Source of the DNA: Aromatoleum toluclasticum ATCC 700605
Lineage (GTDB): Bacteria; Pseudomonadota; Gammaproteobacteria; Burkholderiales; Rhodocyclaceae
Direction: 5' to 3'
Length of the DNA: 64,000 bases
Assembly: GCF_000378245.1 (NCBI RefSeq)
Contig: NZ_KB899500.1
Coordinates: 1 to 64,000 of the forward strand
Below the pieces are notes generated by a model. That model had not been told where the DNA came from. It saw nothing but the letters and a program-made list of their open reading frames with translations, and searched no databases. This document shows positions 39,257 through 48,020 of the stretch, one piece after another. A program made the position numbers and the translations under genes. Positions within the stretch are counted from its first letter, which is position 1; each line of letters begins with the position of its first letter.

Positions 39257-40297
39257 ATGAATGCCCCGCATCCATCCCTGCTGTCCGCGACACCCGATGT
39301 GGAGGCGAAACCGGCGCGCCGCGTGATCCCCATCGCAAGCGCGAAGCCGATGGGCCACAACCGCACCCAGAAGAAGCGCATCGCCTTCCAGGTCGCCTTC
39401 TTCACGCTGTTCATCCTCGCCCCGGTGTTCGACATCCTCCGCTACGACCTCGACGCGGGCCACGCATGGCTGCTCGGCATGGAATGGCGCTTGGGCATGG
39501 ACGATTTCGTCGCCGGGCGCATCGGGGCGCTCGAAGCGGGCACGAACGTGATGATCCGGCTGTTCGTTCCCATCCTCGTCGGTGCAGCCGCCTTCCTGTG
39601 GGTTTCGTGGAAGTGGGGGCGCCTGTACTGCGGCTGGCTGTGTCCGCACTTCTCGGTCGTAGAGACGATCAACAAGCTGATGCAGAAGGCCTCGGGCAAA
39701 CCCAGCGTGTGGATCCGGGAACCGCTGCCGCCGTGGAAGGCGGACGGCACGCCGTGGCGCGCGGATGCCCGCTGGTGGCTGATCGTGGTGCCGGCTGCGG
39801 GATTTTTCGCCTTGCTGTGGGCATTGGTGTTCCTGACCTACCTGCTGCCGCCGGCGGAGGTGTACGGCAATCTCTTCGCCGGGACGCTCACGCGCAACCA
39901 GACGATCTTCCTCACCGCGGCAACCTGCGCACTGTCGGTCGAATTCCTGTTCGCCCGCCATCTCTTCTGCCGTTACGCCTGCGCCGTCGGCCTGTTCCAG
40001 AGCCTGGCGTGGATGGGCAACCGCAATGCGATGGTGGTCGGCTTCCAGAGGAAGCGCGCCGCCGACTGTGCGAACTGCCTGCCGGACCGCCAGTCCGCGT
40101 GCGATGCCGTCTGCCCGATGCGCCTCACGCCGCGCAACATCAAGCGCCTGATGTTCACCTGCACGCAGTGCGCGCAGTGCGTCGAGGCCTGCGAGCAGAG
40201 CCAGCGCGACAACCCTCAGGGGCCCCTGCTGCAGTGGGTGAGCAAGGAAGCCGCACGCCAGAACGAGGCCGGATTCCGCTCCGGCAAGGAACGCTAG
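39257..40297 (+). CDS. Membrane-bound 4Fe-4S protein (CcoG/NapH/NosR-like)
   Basis: A 346-aa polytopic ferredoxin. About five membrane helices, a Y-C-G-W-L-C-P motif after the second, and two cysteine clusters near the C-terminus: C-A-N-C-L-P-D-x5-C-D-A-V-C-P (a distorted first cluster) and C-T-Q-C-A-Q-C-V-E-A-C. CcoG, NapH and NosR relatives move electrons to or from the quinone pool or reduce copper during maturation. It sits 4 bp after the small membrane gene and 13 bp before norD. An electron-transfer or metal-maturation role for NO reductase is inferred. Confidence 0.82.
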   Translation: MNAPHPSLLSATPDVEAKPARRVIPIASAKPMGHNRTQKKRIAFQVAFFTLFILAPVFDILRYDLDAGHAWLLGMEWRLGMDDFVAGRIGALEAGTNVMIRLFVPILVGAAAFLWVSWKWGRLYCGWLCPHFSVVETINKLMQKASGKPSVWIREPLPPWKADGTPWRADARWWLIVVPAAGFFALLWALVFLTYLLPPAEVYGNLFAGTLTRNQTIFLTAATCALSVEFLFARHLFCRYACAVGLFQSLAWMGNRNAMVVGFQRKRAADCANCLPDRQSACDAVCPMRLTPRNIKRLMFTCTQCAQCVEACEQSQRDNPQGPLLQWVSKEAARQNEAGFRSGKER

Positions 40298-40310
40298 CCA
40301 GGACAAGGAC

Positions 40311-42176
40311 ATGGAAGAAGCCGTAGGCAAGATCTGGCACCGTCTGATCACCCGCGCCGCGGTCGGCAACCACCCCGACGCAGTGGTGCGGCTCAAGGAC
40401 ATCGAACGCACGGCGGGGGTGTTCTTCCGCGCGTTGGGGGGCGACCCGGGCCTGCGTGTGGCCGCCGCCACCAACGACGAACATGGCGCCCGGCGCGGCC
40501 TGCTCTCGCGCATCGCCGGCGCCGGCGACCGGGCCGCGCGGGCGCGCATGGATCCGTCGACACTGCGGCTGCCACCGGAGATCGACGCTTTCCCCGAGAA
40601 GTCGCTGAACCGTGACCTCTATCTGTGGCTTGCTGCGCTCGCCGCGGCGCACGAAGGACTGGATGCCGAAGGCGAGGACGAAGCCGACCGCGACTTCCGC
40701 CGCAACCAGTTCGCGACCTGCGCCGCGCTGCATGCGTGGCCGGGCCTCGCGCCGCGCTACCGGCGGCTCGTGGCGGCCTATCTGCCCAAGCGCCCCAAGC
40801 CCGAGAAGCTGCCCCCGCAGGAAGCCGAGCGCGAACGTGCGATCCGGCGCGCGCTGGAAACGCCGGGTACGGTGTTCGCGCTGCCGGCTGTGCCGCAGGG
40901 TACGCCGCCCGCGCACCCCGTGCTGCTGTGGCTCACTGGATCGCTGGCAGCAAGGGGAGGTGCGACCCGTCGCAGCAGCGCCGATCCCGAGCAGACCGCC
41001 GACGGCGGCCCGCCCGCCTTCGAGGAATCGGAGCGTCGCGCCCATCACGCCGAACAGGTCGACATGCCGCAGGAGAAGAACGGGCTGATGTTGATGTTCC
41101 GCGCCGAAAGCCTGCTCGCGATCGCGGAGTTCCTGCGCATCAACCGCCCCACCGACGACGACCCCGACCCGAACGCCGCCGACGCGGCACGCGATCTCGA
41201 TCAACTTGCCCTCACGCAGGACAAGGAGCGCGTCGCCTCCAAGGTCCGTTTCGACCTCGACCTGCCCTCCGCCGCCGAGGATGACGTCGTGCTCGGCGAG
41301 GGCCTGCCGTTTCCCGAATGGGACTACCGCAAAGGCGTGCTGCTCGAGGACCACGTGCGCCTCGTCGAACTCGCTGCGCGCGACGCACAACCCTGCCCGC
41401 TGCCCGAGCACCTGCGCCGCACCGCGAAGCGGCTGCACCAGCAGTTCGCCGCGCTGCAGCCGGGCCGGCGCTGGATCAAGGCGCAGGTGGATGGCTCCGA
41501 GCTCGACGTCGACGCCATCGTGCGCGCACAGACCGACCGCGCCGTCGGACGCCACCCTTCGGACCAGCTCTGGCTGTCGCTGGAAAAACGCGAACGCGAC
41601 CTCGCCTGCATGGTGCTCGCAGACCTCTCCCTGTCCACGGACAGCTGGGTATCGAGCGAGGCCCGCGTCATCGACGTGATCCGCGACGCGCTGCTGCTGT
41701 TCGGCGAAGCGCTGGGTGCGACGGGCGACCGCTTCGCCATCGCCGGCTTTTCCTCTGTGAAACGCAGCCAGGTGCGCTTCCATCGCCTGAAGGATTTCGG
41801 CGACCGCTTCGACGACCGCATCCGCGGCCGCATCAGCGCGATCAAGCCTGGCTACTACACGCGCCTGGGCGCCGCGATCCGCCGTGCGAGCGGGCTCCTC
41901 GCCGCCGAGCCGGCCGCGCGCCGCATCCTCCTGATCCTGTCGGACGGCAAACCCAACGATCTCGACCTCTACGAAGGCCGCTACGGCATCGAGGACACGC
42001 GCGTCGCGATCTCCGAGGCGCGCAAGCAAGGCCTCGTGCCGTTCTGCGTCACGATCGACCGCGAGGGCGCAGGCTACCTGCCCCATCTCTTCGGTCCGGC
42101 CGGCTACGCGGTGATCCGCAAGCCGGAAGAACTGCCCGCGCGCCTGCCGATGTTCTATGCCCAACTGACGCGGTGA
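40311..42176 (+). CDS. norD: NorD, VWA-domain NO reductase activation protein
   Basis: A 621-aa cytoplasmic protein. The C-terminal third is a von Willebrand A domain with a MIDAS D-L-S-L-S-T sequence (about residue 440), then T-G-D-R-F-A-I-A-G-F-S-S and L-I-L-S-D-G-K-P-N-D. The N-terminal part is helical and charged. With NorQ it matures NorB. It ends 4 bp before the Crp/Fnr gene. Confidence 0.93.
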   Translation: MEEAVGKIWHRLITRAAVGNHPDAVVRLKDIERTAGVFFRALGGDPGLRVAAATNDEHGARRGLLSRIAGAGDRAARARMDPSTLRLPPEIDAFPEKSLNRDLYLWLAALAAAHEGLDAEGEDEADRDFRRNQFATCAALHAWPGLAPRYRRLVAAYLPKRPKPEKLPPQEAERERAIRRALETPGTVFALPAVPQGTPPAHPVLLWLTGSLAARGGATRRSSADPEQTADGGPPAFEESERRAHHAEQVDMPQEKNGLMLMFRAESLLAIAEFLRINRPTDDDPDPNAADAARDLDQLALTQDKERVASKVRFDLDLPSAAEDDVVLGEGLPFPEWDYRKGVLLEDHVRLVELAARDAQPCPLPEHLRRTAKRLHQQFAALQPGRRWIKAQVDGSELDVDAIVRAQTDRAVGRHPSDQLWLSLEKRERDLACMVLADLSLSTDSWVSSEARVIDVIRDALLLFGEALGATGDRFAIAGFSSVKRSQVRFHRLKDFGDRFDDRIRGRISAIKPGYYTRLGAAIRRASGLLAAEPAARRILLILSDGKPNDLDLYEGRYGIEDTRVAISEARKQGLVPFCVTIDREGAGYLPHLFGPAGYAVIRKPEELPARLPMFYAQLTR

Positions 42177-42180
42177 TGCC

Positions 42181-42933
42181 ATGCCTGTGACCGAATGCCT
42201 GCGCGACCGCTCCAGCGCGCCCGTCACACAGCACGCCGACACCGAGAACGTGTGCCGCCTGCTCGCCCATGTCCCCCTTCTCGAAGGTCTGGACCCGCCC
42301 GAACTGGCCCGCTTTGCCCGCGGCGTGCGCGAACAGAACGTCGACAAGGGAACCGTGCTGTTCCATCGCGGGGACCCCTGTCACGGCTTCCACCTCGTGC
42401 TCTGCGGCCAGATCAAGCTCGCCTTCACGTCCGCCGAAGGCCAGGAGAAGGTCATCGAGATCATGCGCCCGGGCCAGAGCTTCGGCGAGGCGGTGATGTT
42501 CATGGAAAAACCGTACTTCGTGATGGCGCAGGCCCTCACGGACAGCCGGCTGCTGCACATCGCCAAGAACGTCGTGTTCGAGGAGATGGACCGCGACCCC
42601 ACGTTCTGCCGCCGCATCATCGCCGGCCTGTCGCAGCGCCTGCACCACCTCATCGCCGACGTCGAGACCTACTCGCTGCTCTCCGGCCGCGAACGCATCG
42701 TCGGCTACCTGCTGCGCGAGGAGGAGAGCAGCGGCGAACCGGGCCTGTGCGGACGGGTATCGATCCGCCTGCCCACCAGCAAGGGCACGATCGCCTCGCG
42801 GCTCAATCTCACGCAGGAACACTTCTCGCGCATCCTGCACGAACTGGCCGAGGCCGGGCTGATCGTCGTCGAGGGGCGCACGATCCATATCCCGGACGTC
42901 GAACGCCTGCGCACCACAGGCGCGCGCTACTGA
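42181..42933 (+). CDS. dnr: Crp/Fnr-family regulator, Dnr/Nnr type
   Basis: A 250-aa regulator. The cNMP-like sensory beta-roll (G-T-V-L-F-H-R-G-D-P; G-Q-S-F-G-E-A-V-M-F) is followed by a dimer helix and a helix-turn-helix (S-K-G-T-I-A-S-R-L-N-L-T, recognition segment Q-E-H-F-S-R). The N-terminal cysteine array needed for an FNR 4Fe-4S cluster is missing, so NO sensing of the Dnr/Nnr kind is more likely than O2 sensing. Two FNR-like boxes in the cluster, before norC and norE, are its probable targets. Confidence 0.88.
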   Translation: MPVTECLRDRSSAPVTQHADTENVCRLLAHVPLLEGLDPPELARFARGVREQNVDKGTVLFHRGDPCHGFHLVLCGQIKLAFTSAEGQEKVIEIMRPGQSFGEAVMFMEKPYFVMAQALTDSRLLHIAKNVVFEEMDRDPTFCRRIIAGLSQRLHHLIADVETYSLLSGRERIVGYLLREEESSGEPGLCGRVSIRLPTSKGTIASRLNLTQEHFSRILHELAEAGLIVVEGRTIHIPDVERLRTTGARY

Positions 42934-43010
42934 GAGGCTGTGCCGAAAGTACTGGCGGCGCCCCGGGCCGTAACTGATAATTGATCCCCGTTCCAGTGCG
43001 AACCAGGATC

Positions 43011-44171
43011 ATGAGCGTCATCGACAGCTGGCAGGAATTCGCCGCATCGGCCGCAAGGCAGGCCAGCAATCTGCATGTGGCCTCGGTCAGCGACAAGGTG
43101 CGCGAACTGCACGAGCGCATTCACCAACGCTACCCCGCGATCGCGCGCATCGCCGTGGCACTGTACGACCCGGAGATGCGTCGACTCAAGACCTTCGTCG
43201 CCAGCAACGACCCGGGGATCTCGCCGCTGCACGGCTACGAGTGCCCGATCGACAGCGTCCCGTCGCTCCTGGCGATCGCAGACAGCGGACAGGCGCGAGT
43301 CCTCAACGACCTCAGCAAGCTGCCGCACAGCGAGGCCACGCACTCACGCTGGCTACACCATGAAGGTTTCCTGTCCAGCCTCACGCTGCCGATCCGGCGC
43401 AGCGACCAGCTGCTCGGTTTTCTTTTCTTCGACGCGCGCGAACGCGACGTCTTCACCGATCCCGTGGTCGCCGACCTGCTGCTCTACGGCCATCTCATCG
43501 GCATGATCGTGACGCAGGAACTCGCCACCGTGCAGATGCTCGTCGGCGGCCTGCGGCTGGCGAGCCAGTTCGCCCATGTGCGTGACCTGGAAACCGGCGC
43601 CCACCTCGACCGCATGGCGCGCTATTCCCGGATCATTGCCCGCGAAATCGGGCCTTCGCACGGCAAGACGGACGATTACGCGGAACACATCTTCCTGTTT
43701 TCCGCGCTGCACGACATCGGCAAGGTCGGCGTACCCGACCGCATCCTCCTGAAGCCCGGCAAGCTCGACGACACCGAACGCCAGGAGATGCGCCAGCACG
43801 TCATCGTCGGGCTGCAGATGGCCGAACGCCTGATCAACGACTTCGGCCTCGCATCCTTGTCGAACATCGACATGCTGCGCAACATCGTTGCCGCCCACCA
43901 CGAGCGCATGGACGGCAGCGGCTATCCGCACGGCCTCGCGGGCGAGGCCATCCCGCTCGAAGCCCGCATCGTCGCCACCGCCGACGTCTTCGATGCGCTC
44001 GCCTGCGCACGCAGCTACAAACCCGCCTGGACGCTCGCCAACGCCTTCCAGGAAATCGAACGCATCGCGGGCACCCAGCTCTATGCTCCTGCGGTACAGG
44101 CCCTGCTCGACTGCCGCACGGAAGTCGAAGCCATCTATCAGCGCTTTCAGGACGCCATCCTTACGCTATAA
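43011..44171 (+). CDS. GAF-HD-GYP cyclic-di-GMP phosphodiesterase
   Basis: A 386-aa protein from the ATG at 43011 (a TTG 30 bases upstream is the alternative). The N-terminal ~170 residues form a GAF-like sensor. The catalytic domain has the intact signature: S-A-L-H-D-I-G-K-V-G-V-P (HD), A-H-H-E-R-M-D-G-S-G-Y-P (GYP), and D-V-F-D-A-L. It should hydrolyse c-di-GMP. Its position 78 bp after dnr suggests a link between NO/denitrification and the sessile-motile switch. Its stop codon overlaps the -10 of tRNA-Thr. Confidence 0.9.
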   Translation: MSVIDSWQEFAASAARQASNLHVASVSDKVRELHERIHQRYPAIARIAVALYDPEMRRLKTFVASNDPGISPLHGYECPIDSVPSLLAIADSGQARVLNDLSKLPHSEATHSRWLHHEGFLSSLTLPIRRSDQLLGFLFFDARERDVFTDPVVADLLLYGHLIGMIVTQELATVQMLVGGLRLASQFAHVRDLETGAHLDRMARYSRIIAREIGPSHGKTDDYAEHIFLFSALHDIGKVGVPDRILLKPGKLDDTERQEMRQHVIVGLQMAERLINDFGLASLSNIDMLRNIVAAHHERMDGSGYPHGLAGEAIPLEARIVATADVFDALACARSYKPAWTLANAFQEIERIAGTQLYAPAVQALLDCRTEVEAIYQRFQDAILTL

Positions 44172-44172
44172 T
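44167..44172 (+). promoter_or_regulatory. -10 box of tRNA-Thr overlapping the HD-GYP stop codon
   Basis: A consensus TATAAT lies 10 bp before the tRNA 5' end and includes the TAA stop of the HD-GYP gene. The -35 must lie inside the coding sequence. Confidence 0.7.
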
Positions 44173-44181
44173 CCGGCCCGC

Positions 44182-44257
44182 GCCGGCATAGCTCAGTTGG
44201 TAGAGCAACCGCCTTGTAAGCGGTAGGTCATCTGTTCGAGTCAGATTGTCGGCACCA
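44182..44257 (+). tRNA. tRNA-Thr (anticodon TGT), intact
   Basis: A 76-nt tRNA including CCA. Acceptor GCCGGCA pairs with TGTCGGC (one G-U), the anticodon loop reads C-T-T-G-T-A-A with TGT, and the T-loop is GTTCGAGTC. Its 3' 50 bases are duplicated at 58868-58917, marking it as the integration site of the downstream island. Confidence 0.96.
44208..44257 (+). repeat. Left attachment repeat, within tRNA-Thr
   Basis: Fifty bases, from the anticodon stem to the CCA end, are identical to 58868-58917. The copy lies inside the intact tRNA, so integration preserved the gene. Confidence 0.92.
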
Positions 44258-44733
44258 ATCAAAACAAGGGCTTACAGCAACTGGTTCCGGTCCGAGCAAG
44301 CAAGTTATTGTTCATGGTTCCGTTGATGGTTCCTTTCTCGACCTTCCTACTCCCTTCCGTGGCGAGGGTCGCAGCCAGTCCGTTGGCTTGAGTGACGAAG
44401 TGATTGCCTGTTTAGAAGAGCAATCCATCAAATTTATTGCTCTAACAATAAGCGCCACTTATCACGATCACCGATCCCGCAGGGCGGCACTTTGCCAACA
44501 TGGCGCTGGAATCCTGCGTAAAGCACATCGGACGTCACCATGGCATCGTTAAGGCTGGAACCTCATTGAGGCATAAACTCAGCGCCAAGAGGGGTGATTC
44601 CGCCAGCAGTGCAGATGTCTGTAGGGCCTCGACGGGCGCGTTACGTGAGGCGCCCCTCCAATCGGCCAAACTAGGCAATCGGGCAAATCTCTGAAATTGT
44701 TGTGTCGAAGTTCCGTGCCGGGGCGCAACTCAA
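44258..44733. other. Non-coding left end of the island with repeats
   Basis: No convincing gene. It contains GGTTCCGTTGATGGTTCC at 44316-44333, which recurs with one mismatch at 58702-58719 near the other end (possible integrase arm sites). It also has an 8-bp inverted repeat AGAGCAAT / ATTGCTCT at 44417-44443. A 64-codon ORF at 44500 has no family likeness or ribosome site and is not called. Confidence 0.5.
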
Positions 44734-45429
44734 TCAGCGCTGGAAATCGTCCGCAGGCTCGATCAACTCGGGGCCCTCCGCGCGCGGGTTCCCGACGGCT
44801 CGGCCGACGGGATACGCTTCCATAAGCGCCGGCGGAAATTCTCCGGCAAGTTCGCACACGAGATCCGCGTCGACAAGCTGTGGGTCGAGCCAGGCCGCGT
44901 AATCTGCGGGCTGGATGATGACCGGCATCCGATCATGTATCGGACGCACTGACTCGTTTGCTGCCGTGGTCAGAATTGCGAATGTCAAAAGATCTCCCTC
45001 CGGGCCACGCCACCGCTCCAGCAGCCCCGCGAACCCGAAGCACTGCAAGGCAGCCGGGCGGACGAAGTACGGTTGTTTGTGGCCTGCGACCGCCTGCCAT
45101 TCGTAAAAACCTGAGGCGGGCACCAGCACGCGCGAGTGCTTGAACGCGTGGCGAAACATCGGCTTCGCTGCGGCGGTCTCCAGTTTCGCATTGATGGGAT
45201 GCACCACGGCCGCAGGCTCCTTGACCCAACTCGGCAAAAGCCCCCAACGCGCGAGTACCAGTTCGCGCGTGCCGTCTGGCCGAGCGCGCACTACTGGTGG
45301 AGTTTGCGTAGGCGCGATATTGAAGGGATTCCACAGATCGTGGGGCATCTGGTCGAAGTCATCCACTTCCACGTCGAATTGCATCGCAATCCGCGACGTC
45401 GGACCATACAGCGCATATCTGCCACACAT
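44734..45429 (-). CDS. yedK: SRAP (HMCES/YedK) abasic-site processing protein
   Basis: A 231-aa protein. The start at 45429 is chosen because SRAP enzymes need Cys at position 2 (MCGRYALYG) and a GGAGG site lies eight bases upstream; longer readings would bury the Cys. Other active-site parts are present: N-I-A-P-T, W-G-L-L-P-S-W, N-A-K-L-E-T, G-F-Y-E-W and H-D-R-M-P-V-I. It forms a thiazolidine crosslink with abasic sites in single-stranded DNA. Such genes are common cargo on mobile elements. It is alone on its strand here. Confidence 0.92.
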   Translation of the reverse strand: MCGRYALYGPTSRIAMQFDVEVDDFDQMPHDLWNPFNIAPTQTPPVVRARPDGTRELVLARWGLLPSWVKEPAAVVHPINAKLETAAAKPMFRHAFKHSRVLVPASGFYEWQAVAGHKQPYFVRPAALQCFGFAGLLERWRGPEGDLLTFAILTTAANESVRPIHDRMPVIIQPADYAAWLDPQLVDADLVCELAGEFPPALMEAYPVGRAVGNPRAEGPELIEPADDFQR

Positions 45430-46347
45430 CGCGCACATCCTCCGGTTGGCGACCTGCACAGCCTACACCCGGCGAGCCGTGTATCGGGTGTGAGTGATGG
45501 GTAGCGTGGGCAGGAGTCGTCCGAATGGCTCAAGGCCGCCCGGCAAGCCCTCTTTCCGAGACGTGGAGCCGCTGTCGAGGTCGTGCGCAGGGCGTTCTTC
45601 CGTGCAGCCTCGAAGCCTGCCGTTCACTCGCCAGCTCTTCGGAGTCGGTAACCGACAGCCGCGACCGATGCGGCGGGGACAGCGCGCCCACGCGCCTCTC
45701 AACCGTGCGTACATGGCGCCGGTGGTGACGGCATCGCAGCCGCGGACACCGGTAGTGTTGATCGGACTGTCCGGCCCTGTGATCATCCAGATCGACCATG
45801 TTGATCACCGACGGCAGGCGGCCACAACCGGCTGTTCGTGGTCCGCTCTGAATTTTCCACGCTCGACCTTTCGTGAGCGACCGGTTTACGGCGGCGAACT
45901 TGAACCCCGCTTTGGCGCTACCCGGCCAGGACCTGCCGGTGACGATTCTGCCGTTAAGCCGACATTAAAGTGGATCTCGGGCCCGTAAGCCGCCGTTCGC
46001 CCGACAGAGGCGGCTTCCGCCAATAGCGAGCTTCTCTGTGAGTGCTCCAGACTCTGGCCATCGCCTTCCTGAGGTCTCGGTCCGGCGAGGAACGGTCAGT
46101 GAGAGTTGCCGCGTCTAGCGGGCCTTCCACATCGATATAAGGTATGCTGTTCGCGTTTGTAGCGTCGCCCGTTTCTGCGATCTGTTGCTCGGCGCGAGAA
46201 GCGTCACCTATGGTGCTAAGTGCCCATCTTCGCAGAAGGCAGAAGGCTTGTGCGATTCGATGTTATCGAACACTGCCCATACTATGCGGTAATGCAGGCT
46301 CCCTAGAGCAAATTTGGGCCTCACACGAGAATCGAGAGGAAGCGCAA
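45430..46347. other. Region without a convincing gene
   Basis: ORFs on both strands here have Arg/Pro/Ser-rich shadow composition and no motif. A stem AAGCCGCC / GGCGGCTT at 45987-46016 may be a terminator. An AT-rich stretch around 46130-46145 (ATCGATATAAGGTATGCT) could hold a promoter for the following plus-strand genes. This may be degraded DNA. Confidence 0.4.
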
Positions 46348-46635
46348 ATGCAGCTAAGACACTCGTCAGTCAAACGCGGTGGCGTAACATCCTCGTACTG
46401 GTCTGGTGGCACCCAGGACGTCTCCGGGCAGACCGGCGCCGAGGGCCTTCGGTTCAGCTTCATGTTTCCGTCCAAGGGCGGTGGGGATACGCAAGTCCAG
46501 CTGAGCGTAGGTCTTGAAGACTTACGAGTTCTACTCAAACAACTCTCCGCAGAGCACCCAGACTTTGCGCAGACCCTCGCTGAATGCACGCAAGTTGCTG
46601 TTTCGGCGCTGCTTAAGTCAAAAAAATCCGGTTAA
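46348..46635 (+). CDS. 95-aa hypothetical protein, first cassette-like gene
   Basis: The start at 46348 (MQLRHSSVKRGGVTSS) is supported by GAGAGGAAG eight bases upstream; the open frame before it lacks protein character. The product has a Ser/Gly-rich N-terminus (S-S-Y-W-S-G-G-T-Q-D-V-S-G-Q-T-G) and a helical C-terminus ending in lysines (L-L-K-S-K-K-S-G). No family recognised. It is followed within 30 bp by a palindrome resembling an integron attC site. Confidence 0.55.
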   Translation: MQLRHSSVKRGGVTSSYWSGGTQDVSGQTGAEGLRFSFMFPSKGGGDTQVQLSVGLEDLRVLLKQLSAEHPDFAQTLAECTQVAVSALLKSKKSG

Positions 46636-46663
46636 GTTCAATCCGGTCACGCAAGTTAGGCAG

Positions 46664-46727
46664 CACGTGCAACGACGCCCAACACCTCCATCGGGCTTCG
46701 CTCATGTCGAATGTTGGGCGTCACGTG
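46664..46727 (+). repeat. attC-like palindrome 1
   Basis: CACGTG...ACGCCCAACA (46664-46684) is mirrored by TGTTGGGCGTCACGTG (46712-46727), a 16-bp arm with a 5-nt insertion on the left. The core boxes GCCCAAC (RYYYAAC) and GTTGGGC (GTTRRRY) fit integron attC consensus. The loop contains CGGGCTTCG. It lies between two plus-strand unknown genes. Confidence 0.5.
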
Positions 46728-46752
46728 ATACGTTATCTTCCTTACAACGACC

Positions 46753-47097
46753 ATGAAAAGCAAAGAGCCGTTTGCCTTTCCTCTTCCGGGATTCAGTCAT
46801 CAAGAAAGCCGCGTTCTGCGGCAACTTGTTGTCTGGGCCGATGAGTACCTTCGCAAGAAGGCGGCAACAAAGTCGCGATACATTGTGCCGCCCACGACGG
46901 AACAATGCACGAAGCATTTCCACGTATCGCACAATGAAATGATGACCTTGCTCAATCGGCTTGAGCGTGACGGTCTGGTAAGTAAGGAGCGCAGGCTATC
47001 TGCTGGCCTATCGGGCAACGGATTCGACGGCTCTCTTCATTCATCGGTGCTGCCAACGATGAAGGCTCGAGACCTTGTTGCGCGCAGTCCGAAGTGA
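46753..47097 (+). CDS. Small winged-helix-like hypothetical protein
   Basis: A 114-aa protein. The middle (Y-I-V-P-P-T-T-E-Q-C-T-K-H-F-H-V-S-H-N-E-M-M, then L-L-N-R-L-E-R-D-G-L-V-S-K-E-R-R) looks like a winged helix-turn-helix: helix, recognition helix and wing. No exact family. No clear ribosome site, as is common for integron cassettes. It lies between two palindromic spacers. Confidence 0.5.
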   Translation: MKSKEPFAFPLPGFSHQESRVLRQLVVWADEYLRKKAATKSRYIVPPTTEQCTKHFHVSHNEMMTLLNRLERDGLVSKERRLSAGLSGNGFDGSLHSSVLPTMKARDLVARSPK

Positions 47098-47115
47098 GCG
47101 GTCAGTGGTCGTCTC

Positions 47116-47195
47116 GCTCAACCCCTCCAGCGAGCGGACGTTCAACACCCGGCTTCGCCGTCTGCTGTCCGCCGCGCATGGCAAATGGTTATAGT
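47116..47195 (+). repeat. attC-like palindrome 2 (weak)
   Basis: GCTCAAC (47116-47122) and GTTATAG at the right end flank GCGGAC (47134-47139) / GTCCGC (47167-47172) and an inner CGGC-TTC-GCCG hairpin. The layout suits attC, but the right core box departs from consensus. Confidence 0.3.
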
Positions 47196-47206
47196 TAACG
47201 AAGACT

Positions 47207-47896
47207 ATGTCTGACTTCCTAGATCAACTGAATAAGAACTCGGGAGCCTTGAGTGCTGTGTTCTCGGGAGTGGTAACTGTTGCAACTGTCATTTATGCGT
47301 GGCTCACCGCGAAGCTTGTTCAAGAAACGCGAAAAATGCGTCAAGTCCAGACTGAGCCACGGATTCAGGTGACGTATCGGGTGAGCGAGCACTGGATAAA
47401 CTTCTTGGACATCTCGGTTCGAAACATTGGCCTCGGGCCGGCGCACAACATTCAACTCAGTGTTCGCGGCGAAACCGATGTGCCTGGTACTACCGAACTG
47501 ATTGATCGCTTGTTGAAGCTGTCACCGTTTCAGAAGGGACTGGCGTACCTCGGCCCCAATGAGGAGTACTTGTCGTTTTGGACGAGTCTAGTGGACGGGC
47601 ACGCTTCCAAAGTTGACAGCCGTCTGCTCGTCGACGCCTCCTATCGATCGGTTACAGGCGTCTCATATCAGCATACGTGCGTAATCGACCTTTCTGACCT
47701 CAAAGGAAGCAGTCGTCTTGGAGAACCCCCCCTCATGAAGATTGCGAAGCACGTTGAGGCGATGGCAAAGGACGTGCATAACGTTACGACGGGGTTCAAG
47801 AAGGCAAAGGTCGACGTCTACTCCAAGGCGGACCGGGAGGAGGAACGTGCAAAGCTGGACGAGCGGCTGAAGGCTGTGCGAAAGGCCCAGGAGTGA
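47207..47896 (+). CDS. Membrane-anchored hypothetical protein
   Basis: A 229-aa protein. One N-terminal hydrophobic helix (about residues 13-32) is followed by K-L-V-Q-E-T-R-K-M-R, then an all-beta domain (P-R-I-Q-V-T-Y-R-V; L-D-I-S-V-R-N-I-G-L-G-P-A-H-N-I) and a charged helical C-terminus. This single-helix plus Ig-like layout is frequent among unknown integron-cassette and island proteins. No function known. Confidence 0.6.
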   Translation: MSDFLDQLNKNSGALSAVFSGVVTVATVIYAWLTAKLVQETRKMRQVQTEPRIQVTYRVSEHWINFLDISVRNIGLGPAHNIQLSVRGETDVPGTTELIDRLLKLSPFQKGLAYLGPNEEYLSFWTSLVDGHASKVDSRLLVDASYRSVTGVSYQHTCVIDLSDLKGSSRLGEPPLMKIAKHVEAMAKDVHNVTTGFKKAKVDVYSKADREEERAKLDERLKAVRKAQE

Positions 47897-48020
47897 GCTC
47901 TGACAAGTCGATCGAGAGGGACATGCTATCCACGGGCTTCGCCCGCCCGCTGACCGCCGGTCATCTCCATTCGCGAGGCGCCGCCATCGTCCTCCACCGA
48001 TCTTTGTATTGGTTTCGCTG

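Noticed and set aside
42981-43010. TTG start for the HD-GYP gene and an FNR box at the adjacent TTGATC
   Set aside because: The ATG at 43011 is a better start, and the half-site lacks a matching ATCAA at the right spacing.
44500-44694. 64-codon ORF at the island's left end
   Set aside because: No ribosome site or recognisable feature; treated as chance.
45494-45988. 164-codon ORF in the gap after the SRAP gene
   Set aside because: No ribosome site, no motif, and a biased Pro/Arg/Ser composition; overlapping frames on both strands look equally good.
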